A stretch of DNA of 64,000 bases from Costus lasius (taxonomy: Eukaryota > Streptophyta > Magnoliopsida > Zingiberales > Costaceae), in the NCBI GenBank assembly GCA_027563935.2, contig CM050451.1:104249565-104313564 (forward strand). Reading direction: 5' to 3'. Shown here one piece after another: positions 10,513 to 21,424 of the stretch. Each line of letters begins with the position of its first letter. The stretch's first letter is position 1. The notes beneath the pieces were generated by a model that was not told the origin of the DNA, ran no database searches, and saw nothing but the letters and a program-made list of their open reading frames with translations. The translations under genes were made by a program, and so were the position numbers.

Positions 10513-12092
10513 TCATGTGTTCACTGGTGTTATCTCATGGTTCAGATCTCTTGTGTCAAGTGTTGCATCTTCTCCTCTGTCATCAGTTGGCAACTTCAGA
10601 TCTTCTAGTTGTTTGCCACTTCTAGTGGAGATTGCATTGCAATGCTCTCTCGGGTTGACTTCAGGTTGTGATGGAAGTTTCCCTGGTGCTCTAGAGGATG
10701 AGCTAGCTTGCTGGGCTAGCTGATTCTCCAACATTTTATTGTGGGTTTCTAATGAATCCATTCTTATCATCATGAGTTTCATCATATCAGTTAAACCTTC
10801 AATTTGCTTACTCAGTTGAGAATCTATGTTCGGCTTCTATGGTGAAATATAGTTTCTGGCTTGAAACCGAGGTGGTTGCTTATAATTCCCCTGTGGAGGC
10901 TGTTCAAAATTTCCTTGTGGAGGTTGACCTTGTGGAGGTGTTTGTCCTGGTTGCAATGGTTGGGTAGTTCGGTATGAAAAGTTTGGATAGTTGTGCCAAC
11001 CTGGATTGTAAGTGTTGGAATAGGGATTATTCATGGGATTAATATTTCCAATTGAATTGATATGTATAGGATGGCTATGAGTAAATTGACCATCACCCAA
11101 CTGGCATTATGTACTAACATGTCCTGCAACCCCACACACCTCACAAGACAAAGAATTAGCATCCACAGAGTTTACAGACCAAGAGTCAATTTTTTCTAGA
11201 TAAAGTATCTACCTTTGCAGGAAGAGTTGTTAAAGTATCAAGTTCGAGTTTATCTGACTGCCTGGAAGGTGTACCTCGCTCTAAAGACCATTAATGGTGA
11301 TTCATTGTCATGTCTTCCAAGAGGTTCATGGCGCCTTGAACTCCTCTGTTCATTAAAGCTCCTCCAGCTGCAGTATCTACTGTGAGCCTTGTATTGTAGT
11401 TCAGTCCATTATAGAATGTATGAACTAAAACCCAAGTCTCTATGCCATAATGTGGACACATCCTCTGTAACTCCTTGAATCTATCCCAAGCCTCATGTAA
11501 TGACTCTCCATCCTTCTGCATGAAGCTAGTTATCTAATTCCTCAGTTGTATTGTCTTGGAAGGTGGGAAATACTTTGAGAGGAAGGCTTGTGACAGTTCT
11601 CCCCATGTTCTTATGGAAGTTGAAGGCAATGTGTGCAGCCATGCTCTTGCTCTATTCCTTAAGGAAAAAGGGAATAATCTCAACCTGATGGCATCATTAG
11701 AAACACCGTTAATTTTCAGCATGTCACAATATTCCAAAAAAAATTACATGATGCATATTGGGGTCCTCTACAGGAGAACCACCAAATTGATGTTGTTGAA
11801 CCATAGAAAGTAGAGCAGGTTTAATCTTAAAATTGTTGGCTTCTACAGTTGGTCTAGCAATTCCTGGTTGCAGTCCTTGAACTAAGGGGGCAGCATAATC
11901 TCTCAGTGCTCAATTATTGTTGTTCTCCACACCTTGGGGTGCTTGATCATTGTTCAGGTTCAGAGATATATGCTCCATTTGAGTTTGGTCTTCTTTTGCT
12001 TGAAGCTGCTTGAGTTTCCTTCTTCCTCTGAACGTCCTCTCTATCTCAAGATCAATTTCAAAAAATTCACCCGCCCTCAAACTTCTTTCCAT
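10513..12092 (-). pseudogene. Athila gag, element B
   Basis: In-order segments are the N-terminus at 11910-12092 (ERSLRAGEFFEIDLEIERTF), the capsid-like part at 11291-11737 (RLRLFPFSLRNRARAWLHTL; FLSKYFPPSKTIQLRN; PHYGIETWVLVHTFYNGLNY), a zinc knuckle near 11110-11155 whose CCHC pattern is broken by a stop before the last Cys, a Gln/Pro-rich stretch at 10837-11100, and a C-terminus at 10513-10785. Multiple stops: inactive. Confidence 0.85.
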
Positions 12093-12220
12093 AAAAAGAT
12101 GTCAAACACAGTTGCAAAGTTTTAAGGCAAGCGACAAAAAGGAATTAAGGCAGAAAGCAGTAAAGTAACATAATTAATTAAAACTTAGTCTATCAATCCT
12201 CAGAAATATATTAATATTAA

Positions 12221-12245
12221 CCGTTGCTCCCTGGCAACAGTGCCA
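12221..12245 (-). promoter_or_regulatory. primer-binding site, tRNA-Asp type (element B)
   Basis: The minus strand reads TGGCACTGTTGCCAGGGAGC next to the LTR end, similar to the plant tRNA-Asp complement TGGCGCCGTTGCCGGGGAAC, with a few substitutions. Confidence 0.7.
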
Positions 12246-12251
12246 AAAACT

Positions 12252-13728
12252 TGACATGTCCCGCAAGTGCACGGTAATGTCAAAGTAATACATAACGTTG
12301 TCGAACTCACAGGGAGCAAGGTTAAGTAATAAAAAGTCTAAGTCTCAATAGCTAAGTGATTCAAAGCGGGGTTTTTGCAATTAGTAAGCGAAAATAAGAA
12401 ATCAAATGCAGCAACGAGGAGGTTATCTATATGAGAGAGATCGGGACTTCGGTATCCACCACACTGATGAATCTAACTACATTAAAATGGATATATTACA
12501 AGAATTCGTAATTTCACAAAAGGAATCTTCCTAAGGTACAGGATGCCCCCTCTCAGTCGGTACACCCTGGTGCTTATCCAGAACGATTTCCACTCTCGCG
12601 GTGGATCGTTCTAAATAAACCCAATGAGTTTAAGGGAAGATTATGATGCCCTCGAGTGAGATTCGAGCACTCTCATGTCAAGGACTCGCAAGTTTTACCT
12701 AAGAGATCCACCGACACGATCCTCCTCTTGGGCAGAATCGCGTCGACTACCACACGATACTACACAGCCAAAGCATATGCTCATACAAACTTCAAAATAA
12801 TAGAATAATATAAGATTGTATGAAAGAGTTCATCAGTGGGCTTCAACCAAGTCCCGAAAAAGGGTTTTATGCTATATAATTCATGAAAGCTCACATAAAT
12901 CTCTCTAAAATGTCAGGAAAAATATTACAAAACATTTTTGAAGGGAAGGAGATGATGAACCGAATAAGATCCCCAAAAATTGTGAAGATCTGATGCTCCA
13001 ATCTCTCGAAATCGCCCCGAAAATGTTGTGTCGCCTGGTCTGTTCGCCTCGTCGCTTCGTGCACCAATTGCTCAATAATTAGGAAATTTTAGAAAGGGTT
13101 TTTATATTATTTAGATTCGCCTCCCTCTTAGGTTTCCAAAATATATTTTCTTGCCTTTTTTGGATTTTTTTAGGGTTCAGAATCGAGGAAAAACCGAATG
13201 GGGGTTGGTCTGCAAAGTTACGATCATGGGTGAACCCCGCCGGGTTCACCAGGCTGTGAAGTCTTCTGTGAGGTTTCTGTCGAGTAAGAATCACCGGTGA
13301 ACCCCGCCGGCCCCGGCGGGGTTCACCAGCCAGTGAAGTGTATTGTAGATTTCTGCGCAAATTTCCTTAGAGAAATCACGGGTGATGAACCCCGCTGGGT
13401 TCATCAAGCAGTGAAGTCTTCTGTGAACTTTCGGACATCCGGTGAAAGCACCGGTGAACCCCACCGAGTTGGGGGTTCAAAGTAGCTCGGATTGGGCCCA
13501 AATTTGACGTGCAGCTTTCTCTTCTCGTAAGGAATCACCCCATGACTTTAGAATCTTTAAAATACTTCAAAATTGGGTGATTTTACTTGAAATTTCAAAA
13601 AAATGAGAAAAAGTGAAAATTCCGAAGCAATCAACTAAATAAGTCTAAATAGAGTATAAAAATATTAAAATAGACCTAGATTTGAGATGAAATAATACTA
13701 GAAATTACTTTTAAAATGCAAGGCATCA
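12252..13728 (-). repeat. Athila 5' LTR of element B
   Basis: This 1477-bp block begins TGATGCCTTGC on the minus strand and ends ACATGTCA. It pairs with 3345-4835. It has a TATA-like box at about 13097-13110 and a hairpin array at about 13228-13480. Its outer edge (13729) joins LINE ORF1 coding sequence. Visible differences between the LTRs (substitutions and small indels throughout) indicate an old insertion; I did not count identity. Confidence 0.85.
13228..13480 (-). repeat. hairpin array in 5' LTR U3
   Basis: GGTGAACCCCGCCGGGTTCACC-type palindromes repeat about every 75-80 bases. One unit at about 13300-13326 is enlarged by GGCCCCGGCGGG in its loop. It mirrors the array in the 3' LTR. 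Confidence 0.75.
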
Positions 13729-14700
13729 CCAAGGCTTCCATTTGAATATTGGAACCTTGAATCCCTCCATACTATTGCTTCCATGATCGGTAAGCCGTCC
13801 GAGTTGATGATCAGGCCATCAACTTGGAGCGAGGTAAGTACGTTCGTATTTATATTGAAATTGAGTTGGAGTGGCTGCTCAGTGAAGGGGTTTGGGTTGG
13901 GCAGCTCAGTTCTAATACCCTTTTTTTTTTTTTTTCCAAATTTGTTCTTTTAAAAATTTTCCATCTTTGTGTATAGGCTGTGGGCATCTTGGGTCCAAGG
14001 TAGGAGAGGTGGCCGAGGCTCTCATCCCAGATCAACCAAAGATTATGCTCAGCCAGTTGCCCAGTCCTCGTTGGAGGTCCTCCCCTGCCCGCATGGTGCT
14101 GAACTGTAAGAGTTTGTTATAGTTTCACGTGTCTTACATGTGCCTTCTCAACCATTCTCTGTACAGCAACTTACCACTCCCCTTCTGGTCCCATCCATCA
14201 ACTCTCTGACCGTTCTGGGCACAAAGTCATTGCGGCCCTACCCACCAAATTTTCAACTTCTGCTGACGTTCCTCCCTTGTGAATCACAACCTCAACGTCT
14301 TCCAGTTTTGGGATCCAGGCCATCTGATCCAGGTCTTTCGGATCTAGCTCCTTCTGAAGTTGTTGATCCGTTTAAGACTTCAAATCCTTTTAAGCTTTTG
14401 GACCCTTTACCTAAGCCTCCAGACTTGAACCCTAAGCCACCAAACCCTATCACCAGCTCTACATCATTTCCCTTTTCCCTCAATTTGAAATCCACTGATA
14501 ATGTCCAAGCCTTGCAAGGCTTGCCTTATGCCAATTTTTAGCACCTTGGAAGGGAATCCGTCTCCCTCCACTGAGGACCCTACAGCTTTGGAAAGTGTTG
14601 ATCCTAATTCCACTTTGGTGCTCTTTGAGCGTAGACATGAGGAGCCTCCCTGCCCGGAGCGCTCTACCACCCAATCTTCTCGGCTTTATAGTGCATAAAG
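13729..14700 (+). pseudogene. LINE 1 ORF1 (gag-like) C-terminal part
   Basis: The opening frame gives PRLPFEYWNLESLHTIASMI followed by GKPSELMIRPSTWS, the DUF4283-like segment of plant L1 ORF1 proteins (a nucleic-acid-binding chaperone). A 16-T run at 13920 interrupts it. Downstream, 14140-14541 is a Pro/Ser-rich tail (LPKPPDLNPKPPNPITSS) similar in character to the tail of the second LINE's ORF1. No complete zinc knuckle was seen. Confidence 0.6.
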
Positions 14701-14796
14701 ATGCTAAATACAAGCAGTCTAAATCTACCCTTGGGTTGGGTAGTAAAAAAAAAAAAAAAACTCTTAACTCTCCTTAACTCTCCTTTCCTATTCATC

Positions 14797-15420
14797 ATGA
14801 ATATTTTTTCCTGGAATTGTAGAGGTGCCGGACGCCGGAATGTCCGGGATCATCTAAATATGATTAAACATACTTACAGGCCATCTCATTATTGCCTTGC
14901 AGGAGACTCATCTTGAGGTTCAAGAGGAGCCCCAGCTAACTAAAACCCTTGGAAGAAGATGGTCTTCCTTCTTTGTTGATTCAACTAGAGCCTCAGATGG
15001 TATCTCTCTCTCTCTTGGTTACATTCTGCCCTCGATGTTAAGGTAATATCCTCAACTTCCCAAATTATTCATGCTATCATCATTATGCCTAATGTGAAAC
15101 CTTGGTAGCTTTCTGTGGTTTATGCTAGCACTAACTATATTACTAGGAATATTCTTGGGATGGTCTTGTTGATTCTCCGCTATCCAACATCCCTAGTTAA
15201 TTTGCAGTGACTTTAATGCCATCCTTAATTTTTTGGATAAATTAGGAGGGCGGAAGTTCACTATCAACTCTTCAACCCATTCCTGCGAAACCTCATACAT
15301 TCTATTGGTTTCCATGATCTTGGTTTTACTGGTCCTCCTTAAACTTGGTCCAATAACAGAAAGGGTTTGAGCAAAATCCTCACTGTATGATTTCCCATCT
15401 TCCAAGAGGTATCTCTGACC
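14797..15420 (+). pseudogene. LINE 1 APE-type endonuclease region of ORF2
   Basis: ORF2 starts MNIFSWNCRGAGRRNVRDHL, the standard plant L1 endonuclease start (catalytic Asn in WNCRG). The next motif, QETHLE, is in a different frame after a frameshift near 14900. Further on, CSDFNAI and FTGPP...W motifs can be recognised in broken frames. Inactive. Confidence 0.8.
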
Positions 15421-15626
15421 ACTCTCCTCTTGTTATTTATGTTAAGCCTTCTCATAGTGTTAAGAAAAGAATCTTATTCCAACCTTTCTGGGTGGATTAT
15501 AAAGATGCCAATCTCATTATTAACACTTCCTGGTCTCATCCTAACTTCCAGGAAGGCCAGGACTCTGATTTCTCCAAAAGATTCAATCTCCTTAGACATA
15601 AGCTCTCGGCTTAGCATAAGTCAAAT

Positions 15627-17540
15627 GTGGGGAACCTAAGCAAGTGTTTAAATAACACTTGGGAGGAGATCCGCAATTGGCAAATTGTTGAGTCCGCTAG
15701 ACATCTGACTACTCATGAGGAAACTAACCTGTTCTCTCTTACAAACAAAGCCATTACTCTATCTAGGCAAATCAATTTAAAGTGGTGGACTCTTGCTAAA
15801 GCTAAGTGGTTAAAAGAGGGGGATGGTAATACCAGGTTCTTTCATCGTCTTGTCACTTTAAGAGCTAGAACCAATACTATTCTCTTCCTTCTGAATGAGT
15901 ATGGCCCCCCTCTTACTGAGGTTCAGTCCATTCTCAATATGTTTACTGACTACTATTTTGATCTTTGGAATCCTAGGAGGTTAATTGTTCCAAATACTGC
16001 TCAAACTCTTCAATCTTGTGCTAGATATAGACACTGTTTTCATATTGATCAGAATGTTGGGGCCACTCTTTTGGCCCCCTTTATGTCTTCTAAACTCAAG
16101 CTTGTAGTTTCTTCTATGCCGAAAGGTAAAAGCCCGGGGCCTGATGGCTTCACTGGGGATTTCTATAAGCATTTTTGGAATACTGTGGAGCCAGATTTCA
16201 TTGCCCTTATGCTTAACTTCCACATAACTAACTACATCCCTCCCACTTGGGGCCACACTCATATCATTTTTATTCCCAAAATCCTTAGCCCTAAGGTTGT
16301 TAAAGATTATAGGCCCATTTCGCTTTGCAATGTCTCTTATCGTATTCTAGCCAAGGTTTTAGCTAATAGGATCAAACCTTTTCTCCACTCTATCATTAAC
16401 ATTGAACAAACTGCATTTGTGATGGGCAGAAATATCCATGATAGTATCCTCAGTCTTCAGGAACTTGCTCACACCATGCATAACTCTAAGGGCAAGTATC
16501 CCCTCACTTTACTCAAAATTGACCTGGAGAAAGCTTTTAACAAAGTTTCTTGGAATGCTATATATAATGGGCTTAGAGTCTTAAATTTCCCTCTTCCCTT
16601 TATCAATTGGATTAAGGCTTGTGTTGAGTCTCCTAAGTTTTATTGTGTTGTCAATGGAACTCAGTCTCCTTATTTCTCTAGTAAGTGTGGTATCAGGCAA
16701 GGGGACCCCCTCTCTCTGTATTTATTCGTCATTGTTACTATTTGTTGAGTATTATGATTAAGGAGAAGGTGGACCAAAAAATGATCACTCCTTTTAATAT
16801 AAGAGGTGGGGCTAAGGTCTCTCACTTGTTGTATGCTGACGATCTCATCCTCTCCTTCCGTGCCAATCCTAAATCTTGCTGGCACATCAAACACTACCTC
16901 TCTGTTTTCTTCCATATTTTTGGTCTTACATTAACTTAAACAAATATAATATGTTCTTCCCTGAGTCTTGTTCTATTCATACTCGATGGCTGATTCTTCA
17001 TACTTTCCAAGTGAGAGAAGGCCACTTTCCTTTCAAATACCTTGGTGTTTATATTTCTCCTGAGCCCTCTTACAATACCACCTTTCAGCATTGCTCGGCG
17101 GCCATGCAATCGCACCTGTGTTCTTGGAAAGGTAACTTATTATCGCAGGCTGGCCGATTGGCACTAATTAACTCTACAATTACCTCTACTCCTATCCACT
17201 CCATGACTGCTACTTGGATGCCTGGGAAATACACTGAAAAGCTCAACCAGATATCCAGACTATTTTTTTGGTCGGGTCAGCATGATTCTAGGGAAATCCA
17301 CCTTGTTGAATGGCATCAAATTACTCTTCCCAAGTGCTTGGTTGGCCTTGGGATTAAGGATTTTTTTCTCCTTCAGCCTGCCACACAATGTAAAAGGCTG
17401 CTTCATTTACTTAACCATAAGAACTCTATTTGGACAAATGTTGTGCTTGCCAAGTATAGCCTCCCCAACCCTTGGGATATCCATTGGAAATCAAAAAATG
17501 AGTTGGGCTTGGAGAGGCCTCATGCGTGATTTGGACTTGA
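15627..17540 (+). pseudogene. LINE 1 reverse transcriptase
   Basis: The 373-residue open stretch 15627-16748 contains WWTLAKAKWLKEGDGNTRFF, PKGKSPGPDGFTGDFYKHFW, DYRPISLCNVSYRILAKVLA, KIDLEKAFNKVSWNAI and GIRQGDPLS. A stop at 16746-16748 and a frame change follow. YADD is read in 16685-16939 (LLYADDLILSF) and the thumb region in 16876-17529 (FKYLGVYISPEP; ISQAGRLALINST in related form). All RT blocks are visible but split. Confidence 0.9.
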
Positions 17541-17599
17541 TGAAAGCTGGCTTTGTCAAGCATATTAGTGATGGGAGAACCACTAATGCCTTGCTGCAT

Positions 17600-18800
17600 A
17601 GTTGTTTTTCAATTCCCCACTTGTATGCAAGCCAACTTTCATCACTACTGCTGAATTTCATACTAACTTGCTTGTCTCTGATCTTATGCCGGGACAAAAC
17701 TGGAATATAGAGCTAATTCATTCCCTTGGAGGCCCTTTCCTCATTGCAACAATCTTGAATATTCAGATTCCCTCTTATCCCTATGAGGATTCTTGGGTTT
17801 GGAGAGAAGTATCAAGTGGCTTCTCCTTGACGAAAGCCGCCTACTATTTTCTCCTTGAGAGCCATTTGAGCTTTGATGATCCTTGGAAAGGGTGGAAATG
17901 TCTATGGGGCTTACATGTTACCCCAAAAATTAAAATCTTTGGTTGAAAGCTGTTGTACAATAGGCTTCCCACCTCTTCCTTCTTGCATAAAATTGGACTT
18001 ACCAGGGCCAACTCTTGTTGTTTCTGTTTGACGAACTCTGATACTTTCGATCATTTTCTTTTTCAGTGTTCTTCAACTAAATTTATTTGGATTTATTTGT
18101 CAACTGTTTTTGATGGTATCTTCAAGCGTTGTAGTGATTGGATCTCAGGTAATTGAGTTTTTGAAAGTAAAACTGTTGCTTCAATGATTCTTACAACCTG
18201 GTGGTTTATTTGGAAGGCTCGCAATGAATTTTTTTCCAAGGAATTGTGCCGAATTTAATGAATATTGCAAGGTTGGCCCTGTGTGAGTTTAAGAATATGC
18301 TACTGGTTTTAAATTTTGAGGGACATGGGATCAATTTGGATAAACAGATTAGCTATTGGAGAGCACCACTTAAAGGTCAAATCAAAATTAATGTAGATGG
18401 GCTCTTGGATTCCAGACTCTATAGTTAGGGGAATCGGCTACCTAATCAGACAGGACAATGGTCTATGTTGTCCTGTTGTTTCGATCTAGTTACAAGCTCA
18501 TTCGGCAGTATCTACTAAGCTTCAAGCAATCAACTCTGCCTTGAGCTTCTTATACAATTCCACTGAATACTCAACTATGCATGTGATAATTGAAACAGGC
18601 AGCAAAGGAGCTTTGCATCTCATTGATGGGTCAAGCCAAGCAGAAGAAGAAGATTACATTATCTTAGTGAGGGAAATCAACTTTCTTCTCTCTAGAATGC
18701 CTAACTGTACTCTATCTTACCTTCCACGGATAGCCAATTGTGCAGCAAATTGGCTTGCCCGTCTTGCCTCTTCTACTACTTTGTATAATTAATGGACTTA
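17600..18800 (+). pseudogene. LINE 1 zf-RVT and RNase H region
   Basis: 17602-17946 and 17953-18156 give the zf-RVT region (RLPTSSFLHKIGLTRANSCC, then HFLFQCSS). 18246-18792 gives the RNase H-like tail with INVDG (first acidic residue), IIETGSKGALHLIDG and NCAANWLARLAS. The usual ETDS motif is ETGS here, so a catalytic Asp is lost, in addition to stops. Confidence 0.8.
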
Positions 18801-18889
18801 TTGTTGGCCGTATGAGCTTCATTGTGTTTTGGTCTCTGACTTAAGAGACGCTTTTGGTTAATTAATATTAACACTCTTTTAAAAAAAAA

Positions 18890-19487
18890 AAGTAGCAAAA
18901 GAAAAGTGGTTTAACATCAAGTTAGTCCTCTTTAACTCAGATGGTTGCATACCATTAGATATGTTTGTTGCTCCTCTCATCTCTATGAATGACGCAACTG
19001 TTTTACTCATCATACCCTTCGTCTACCACCGATGCCATCAACTAAACACAGGACAAATCCACCTTATTTGGTGTTGATGATTTAATGCTAATGAATCCTC
19101 TTGCCTTAGTGATAATAAACTACTCTTTCCCAAAGTTAAGCCTTTGATGATACCAAGGTATTAAAAATTGGTCTATATTGCTGAATATGAGCATTACGCA
19201 ACTGTCCGACCTTGTATGGGTATCAGCCAATGCGGAACATTCCGACAATGAGTTGGTGTACTAGTATAGGCTGATATTTAATATCTTGGTTGATACTTCC
19301 ATCTTAGGCTATAGTTGTTAGAGCATTATGACGAGGATGCATGTTATAAAAACATGAGATTGAGAAGGAGCATGCTTGCCATTTGTCAACTTGCCATGTT
19401 GCTAAGAGTTGTCATTGACAAAGCTTCCAAACTACTTGCCTTTTGTTGGTCACCAGATTACCATCATTATTGCCGCTCATCCTAGTT
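18890..19487 (+). repeat. dispersed 0.6-kb repeat, copy 1
   Basis: This block begins aagtagcaaaagaaaagtgg at the LINE poly(A) junction and runs to gccgctcatcctagtt. It matches 38614-39213 nearly base for base with small indels, same strand. It contains segments such as ccaaggtattaaaaattggt and gtatcagccaatgcggaaca. No coding content seen. It is the sequence into which LINE 1 appears to have inserted. Confidence 0.85.
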
Positions 19488-19489
19488 GA

Positions 19490-19900
19490 CGGGGAGCTCG
19501 GATGCAGTGGAAGGCGGATGAGGCTCGGTGGGAGAGCTCGTTGGAGGTGGGGGAACTCGCTAGAGGTGGGAAGTGGGCAAGCTCGCAGGAGGCAAGGAGC
19601 TCGGACGCAACGGGAGGTAGACGAGGCTCATTGGCAGGTGGGGGAGCTTGCTTGGGGTGGGATGCGGGGGAGCTCGTAGGAGGCGGGGAGCTTGGCGGTA
19701 GGTGGGATGTAGTGGGAGGTGCGGGGAGCTCGTAGGAGGCGGGGAGCTTGGCGGTAGGTGGGATGTAGTGGGAGGTGGACACGACTCAGTGGGTGGTGGG
19801 GGAGCTCGCTAGAGGTGGGACGCAAGTGAGCTCGCAAGAGGCAGGGAGCTCGGTGAGAGGGAGAAGGGAGGGGGGAAGGAGGCAGTAATAGAAGTAGCAG
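19490..19900. repeat. GC-rich minisatellite-like region
   Basis: Imperfect repeats of ggagctcg and gaggtggga alternate throughout. A longer unit, cggggagcttggcggtaggt plus gggatgtagtgggaggt, occurs twice in the 19680-19780 stretch with a period of about 57 bases. Open frames across it on both strands come from the absence of AT-rich stops and are not convincing genes. Confidence 0.7.
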
Positions 19901-20032
19901 CGGCAATATCTTAAGCGCCCCCATCTCCTCCCGCTGAGCGGGGCGCTTAATCTAACCTTTTGTTCACTTTGAGATTTGTGCGTGCCCGAATTTAAGCTAT
20001 GGATAGATGGATACCCCGCTGGTGTCCGCTAA

Positions 20033-20037
20033 CTAGG
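20033..20037. repeat. target-site duplication ctagg, left copy (element C)
   Basis: ctagg at 20033-20037 recurs at 23992-23996, exactly flanking the TGTCA...TGACA ends of element C. Confidence 0.8.
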
Positions 20038-21332
20038 TGTCACGCCCCGGTCGGATCGGCCTAAAAACAATGCGTAACCGTTGTCTTAGGGTCGTCTGGC
20101 GGAATACCGGAACGCGAACGCTCTAGGGTTTCTGACCCAAAATTGAAAACCCTAACTCCCCGAACAATATTAATCCCCAAATTACAAGGTCGCTCAGAGA
20201 AACCCTAACCCTAATTAGAGAAATCCGATCAAAATCCAAAACCCTAAATCAAATTACCTCACGGTCAAAATTGATTTTGACCAAACTCGCCGCTCGTCGA
20301 TTTTTCGCTTGTGCTGATGTCGTGCCGACGTCACCGCTACGCTGACGTCCGCCTTACGTCAGCAACTCCGAATTTCTCCGTCGCGCTCGATTTTTGGATG
20401 CTAACGTAGTCTTGCGTTAGCCGTTTCAATTTTCGATCCCGATTTCACGAAATCAGCGTTGACTGACTAATTTCATTGACTTTTTCCTCGTTTCGAACGC
20501 CCGTCGTTCGAAACGTATACGCCGTCTCCTTCTTTCACACAATGCCGTGACGTCATCCTCCGCCGAGCGCCGTCGCACTCGTGAGCTTACCGGAGGAGGA
20601 TCGTGAGGGCAAGGAAAGTCGCCTCCCTCCATTTGGTGTCGTCGTTGGCGACCGGACAGCTGCCTGCTGCCGAAATCGAGACCAAGAATAACAGGGAGAG
20701 GACGGCGAGAAAGGAAACTCAAACTTTATTCCGAATTCAACTACAAATCCGCCGTCGACGACCCCTGTCGCTGACGCCCCCGTCCCTCCCTCACCGGTCG
20801 TTCCCCAACGCCGGTTACAAACTCTCGTCCTCACGTTTCACTCCCAAAATCCTTCGTACGCCGGTGTGATTGAAGAAGGCGATGGTGGAAGCTCCCTCGA
20901 TGTTTGATCCTGCTCGATATTTATCAAGGAAAGCCGCCGCCTTCCTCTCCCGTGCAACCGCGTCTCCGCCCCAATTTAAGGCATTCGCCGATCTCAAGCT
21001 TCGCGTCCGGGTCTCGCGGAGAGGACACCGCCTTCGAGCTTCATGGAGACGCCGCGTGCAAGATCTTCTCTCGTGTCCGAAGCTGCATCTGCGTCCGAGA
21101 AGTCACTGCCAATCTTGTCCGAGAAGGAGTCTGTCGCCAAGCTTCGTCCGCATCCGATCCAGCCTGCGGAGTTGCGTGCGGATGAGACGAGCTCAGGTCA
21201 CCCCCCGAGTTCCTCTTTGTTGACCACGTAAATCTTTCACGCGGCCGGGCTTCCTATTGTAGGTTGTAGCGTGGGCTTGGGTTTAGGCCTGTGTTTGGGC
21301 TTGGGCCGGACCGGTTGAACCGGGGCCTGACA
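20038..21332 (-). repeat. element C 3' LTR
   Basis: 1295 bp, TGTCAGGCCCCGG... to ...GGGGCGTGACA on the minus strand, matching 22727-23991. Its terminal 150 bases include several ccctaaccctaa-like stretches that it shares with the LTRs of element D. Confidence 0.85.
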
Positions 21333-21352
21333 ATTCTCCCCCGCTCAACTTG
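21333..21352 (-). promoter_or_regulatory. polypurine tract of element C
   Basis: The minus strand reads GAGCGGGGGAGAAT directly before the 3' LTR TGTCA. Its position and composition fit the plus-strand primer. Element D has the closely similar GGTGGGGGAGAAT at 25838-25849. Confidence 0.75.
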
Positions 21353-21424
21353 GACATCGCCCTCGATGTTAGCAACGGGGCGGATCTTGAGCAACCATTG
21401 CTCCAATCCTCAAGACACCGATCC

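Larger units (their letters stand above)
3345..13728 (-). mobile_element. Athila-type Ty3/gypsy element B, LTR to LTR, with nested solo LTR
   Basis: Minus-strand order is 5' LTR (12252-13728), primer site, gag (to about 10513), protease, RT, RNase H, integrase, purine-rich tract, 3' LTR (3345-4835). It spans about 10.4 kb, of which 1.47 kb is a later solo-LTR insertion. There is no env-like ORF between integrase and the 3' LTR (only about 180 bases). Every coding domain carries stops or frameshifts. The right flank begins CCAAG inside LINE ORF1 coding sequence. The left flank is copy A rather than host DNA, so no target duplication can be seen. Confidence 0.85.
13729..18891 (+). mobile_element. 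L1-type LINE 1, plus strand, 5' side cut by the Athila LTR
   Basis: The order is ORF1 relic (13729-14700), endonuclease (from 14797), reverse transcriptase, zf-RVT, RNase H, and an 11-A tail at 18881-18891. Plant L1 elements with a C-terminal RNase H have this layout. The first base after the LTR is already inside ORF1 coding sequence (PRLPFEYWNLESLHTIASMI), so the Athila element inserted into this LINE and the LINE's 5' part should lie beyond the left edge. Many stops and frameshifts. Confidence 0.85.

Noticed and set aside
19477..19924. Pro/Ser-rich and Gly/Arg-rich frames on both strands
   Set aside because: Low-complexity translation of a GC minisatellite.
20150..20240. ccctaaccctaa-like stretches (also 22840-22940 and 25010-25090) as interstitial telomere repeats
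   Set aside because: Only one or two units each, at a fixed place in the C and D LTRs; part of the LTR sequence.
21043..21231. Frames in the C LTR (20453-21231, 23090-23890)
   Set aside because: Present in both LTR copies in several frames, no domain; compositional.
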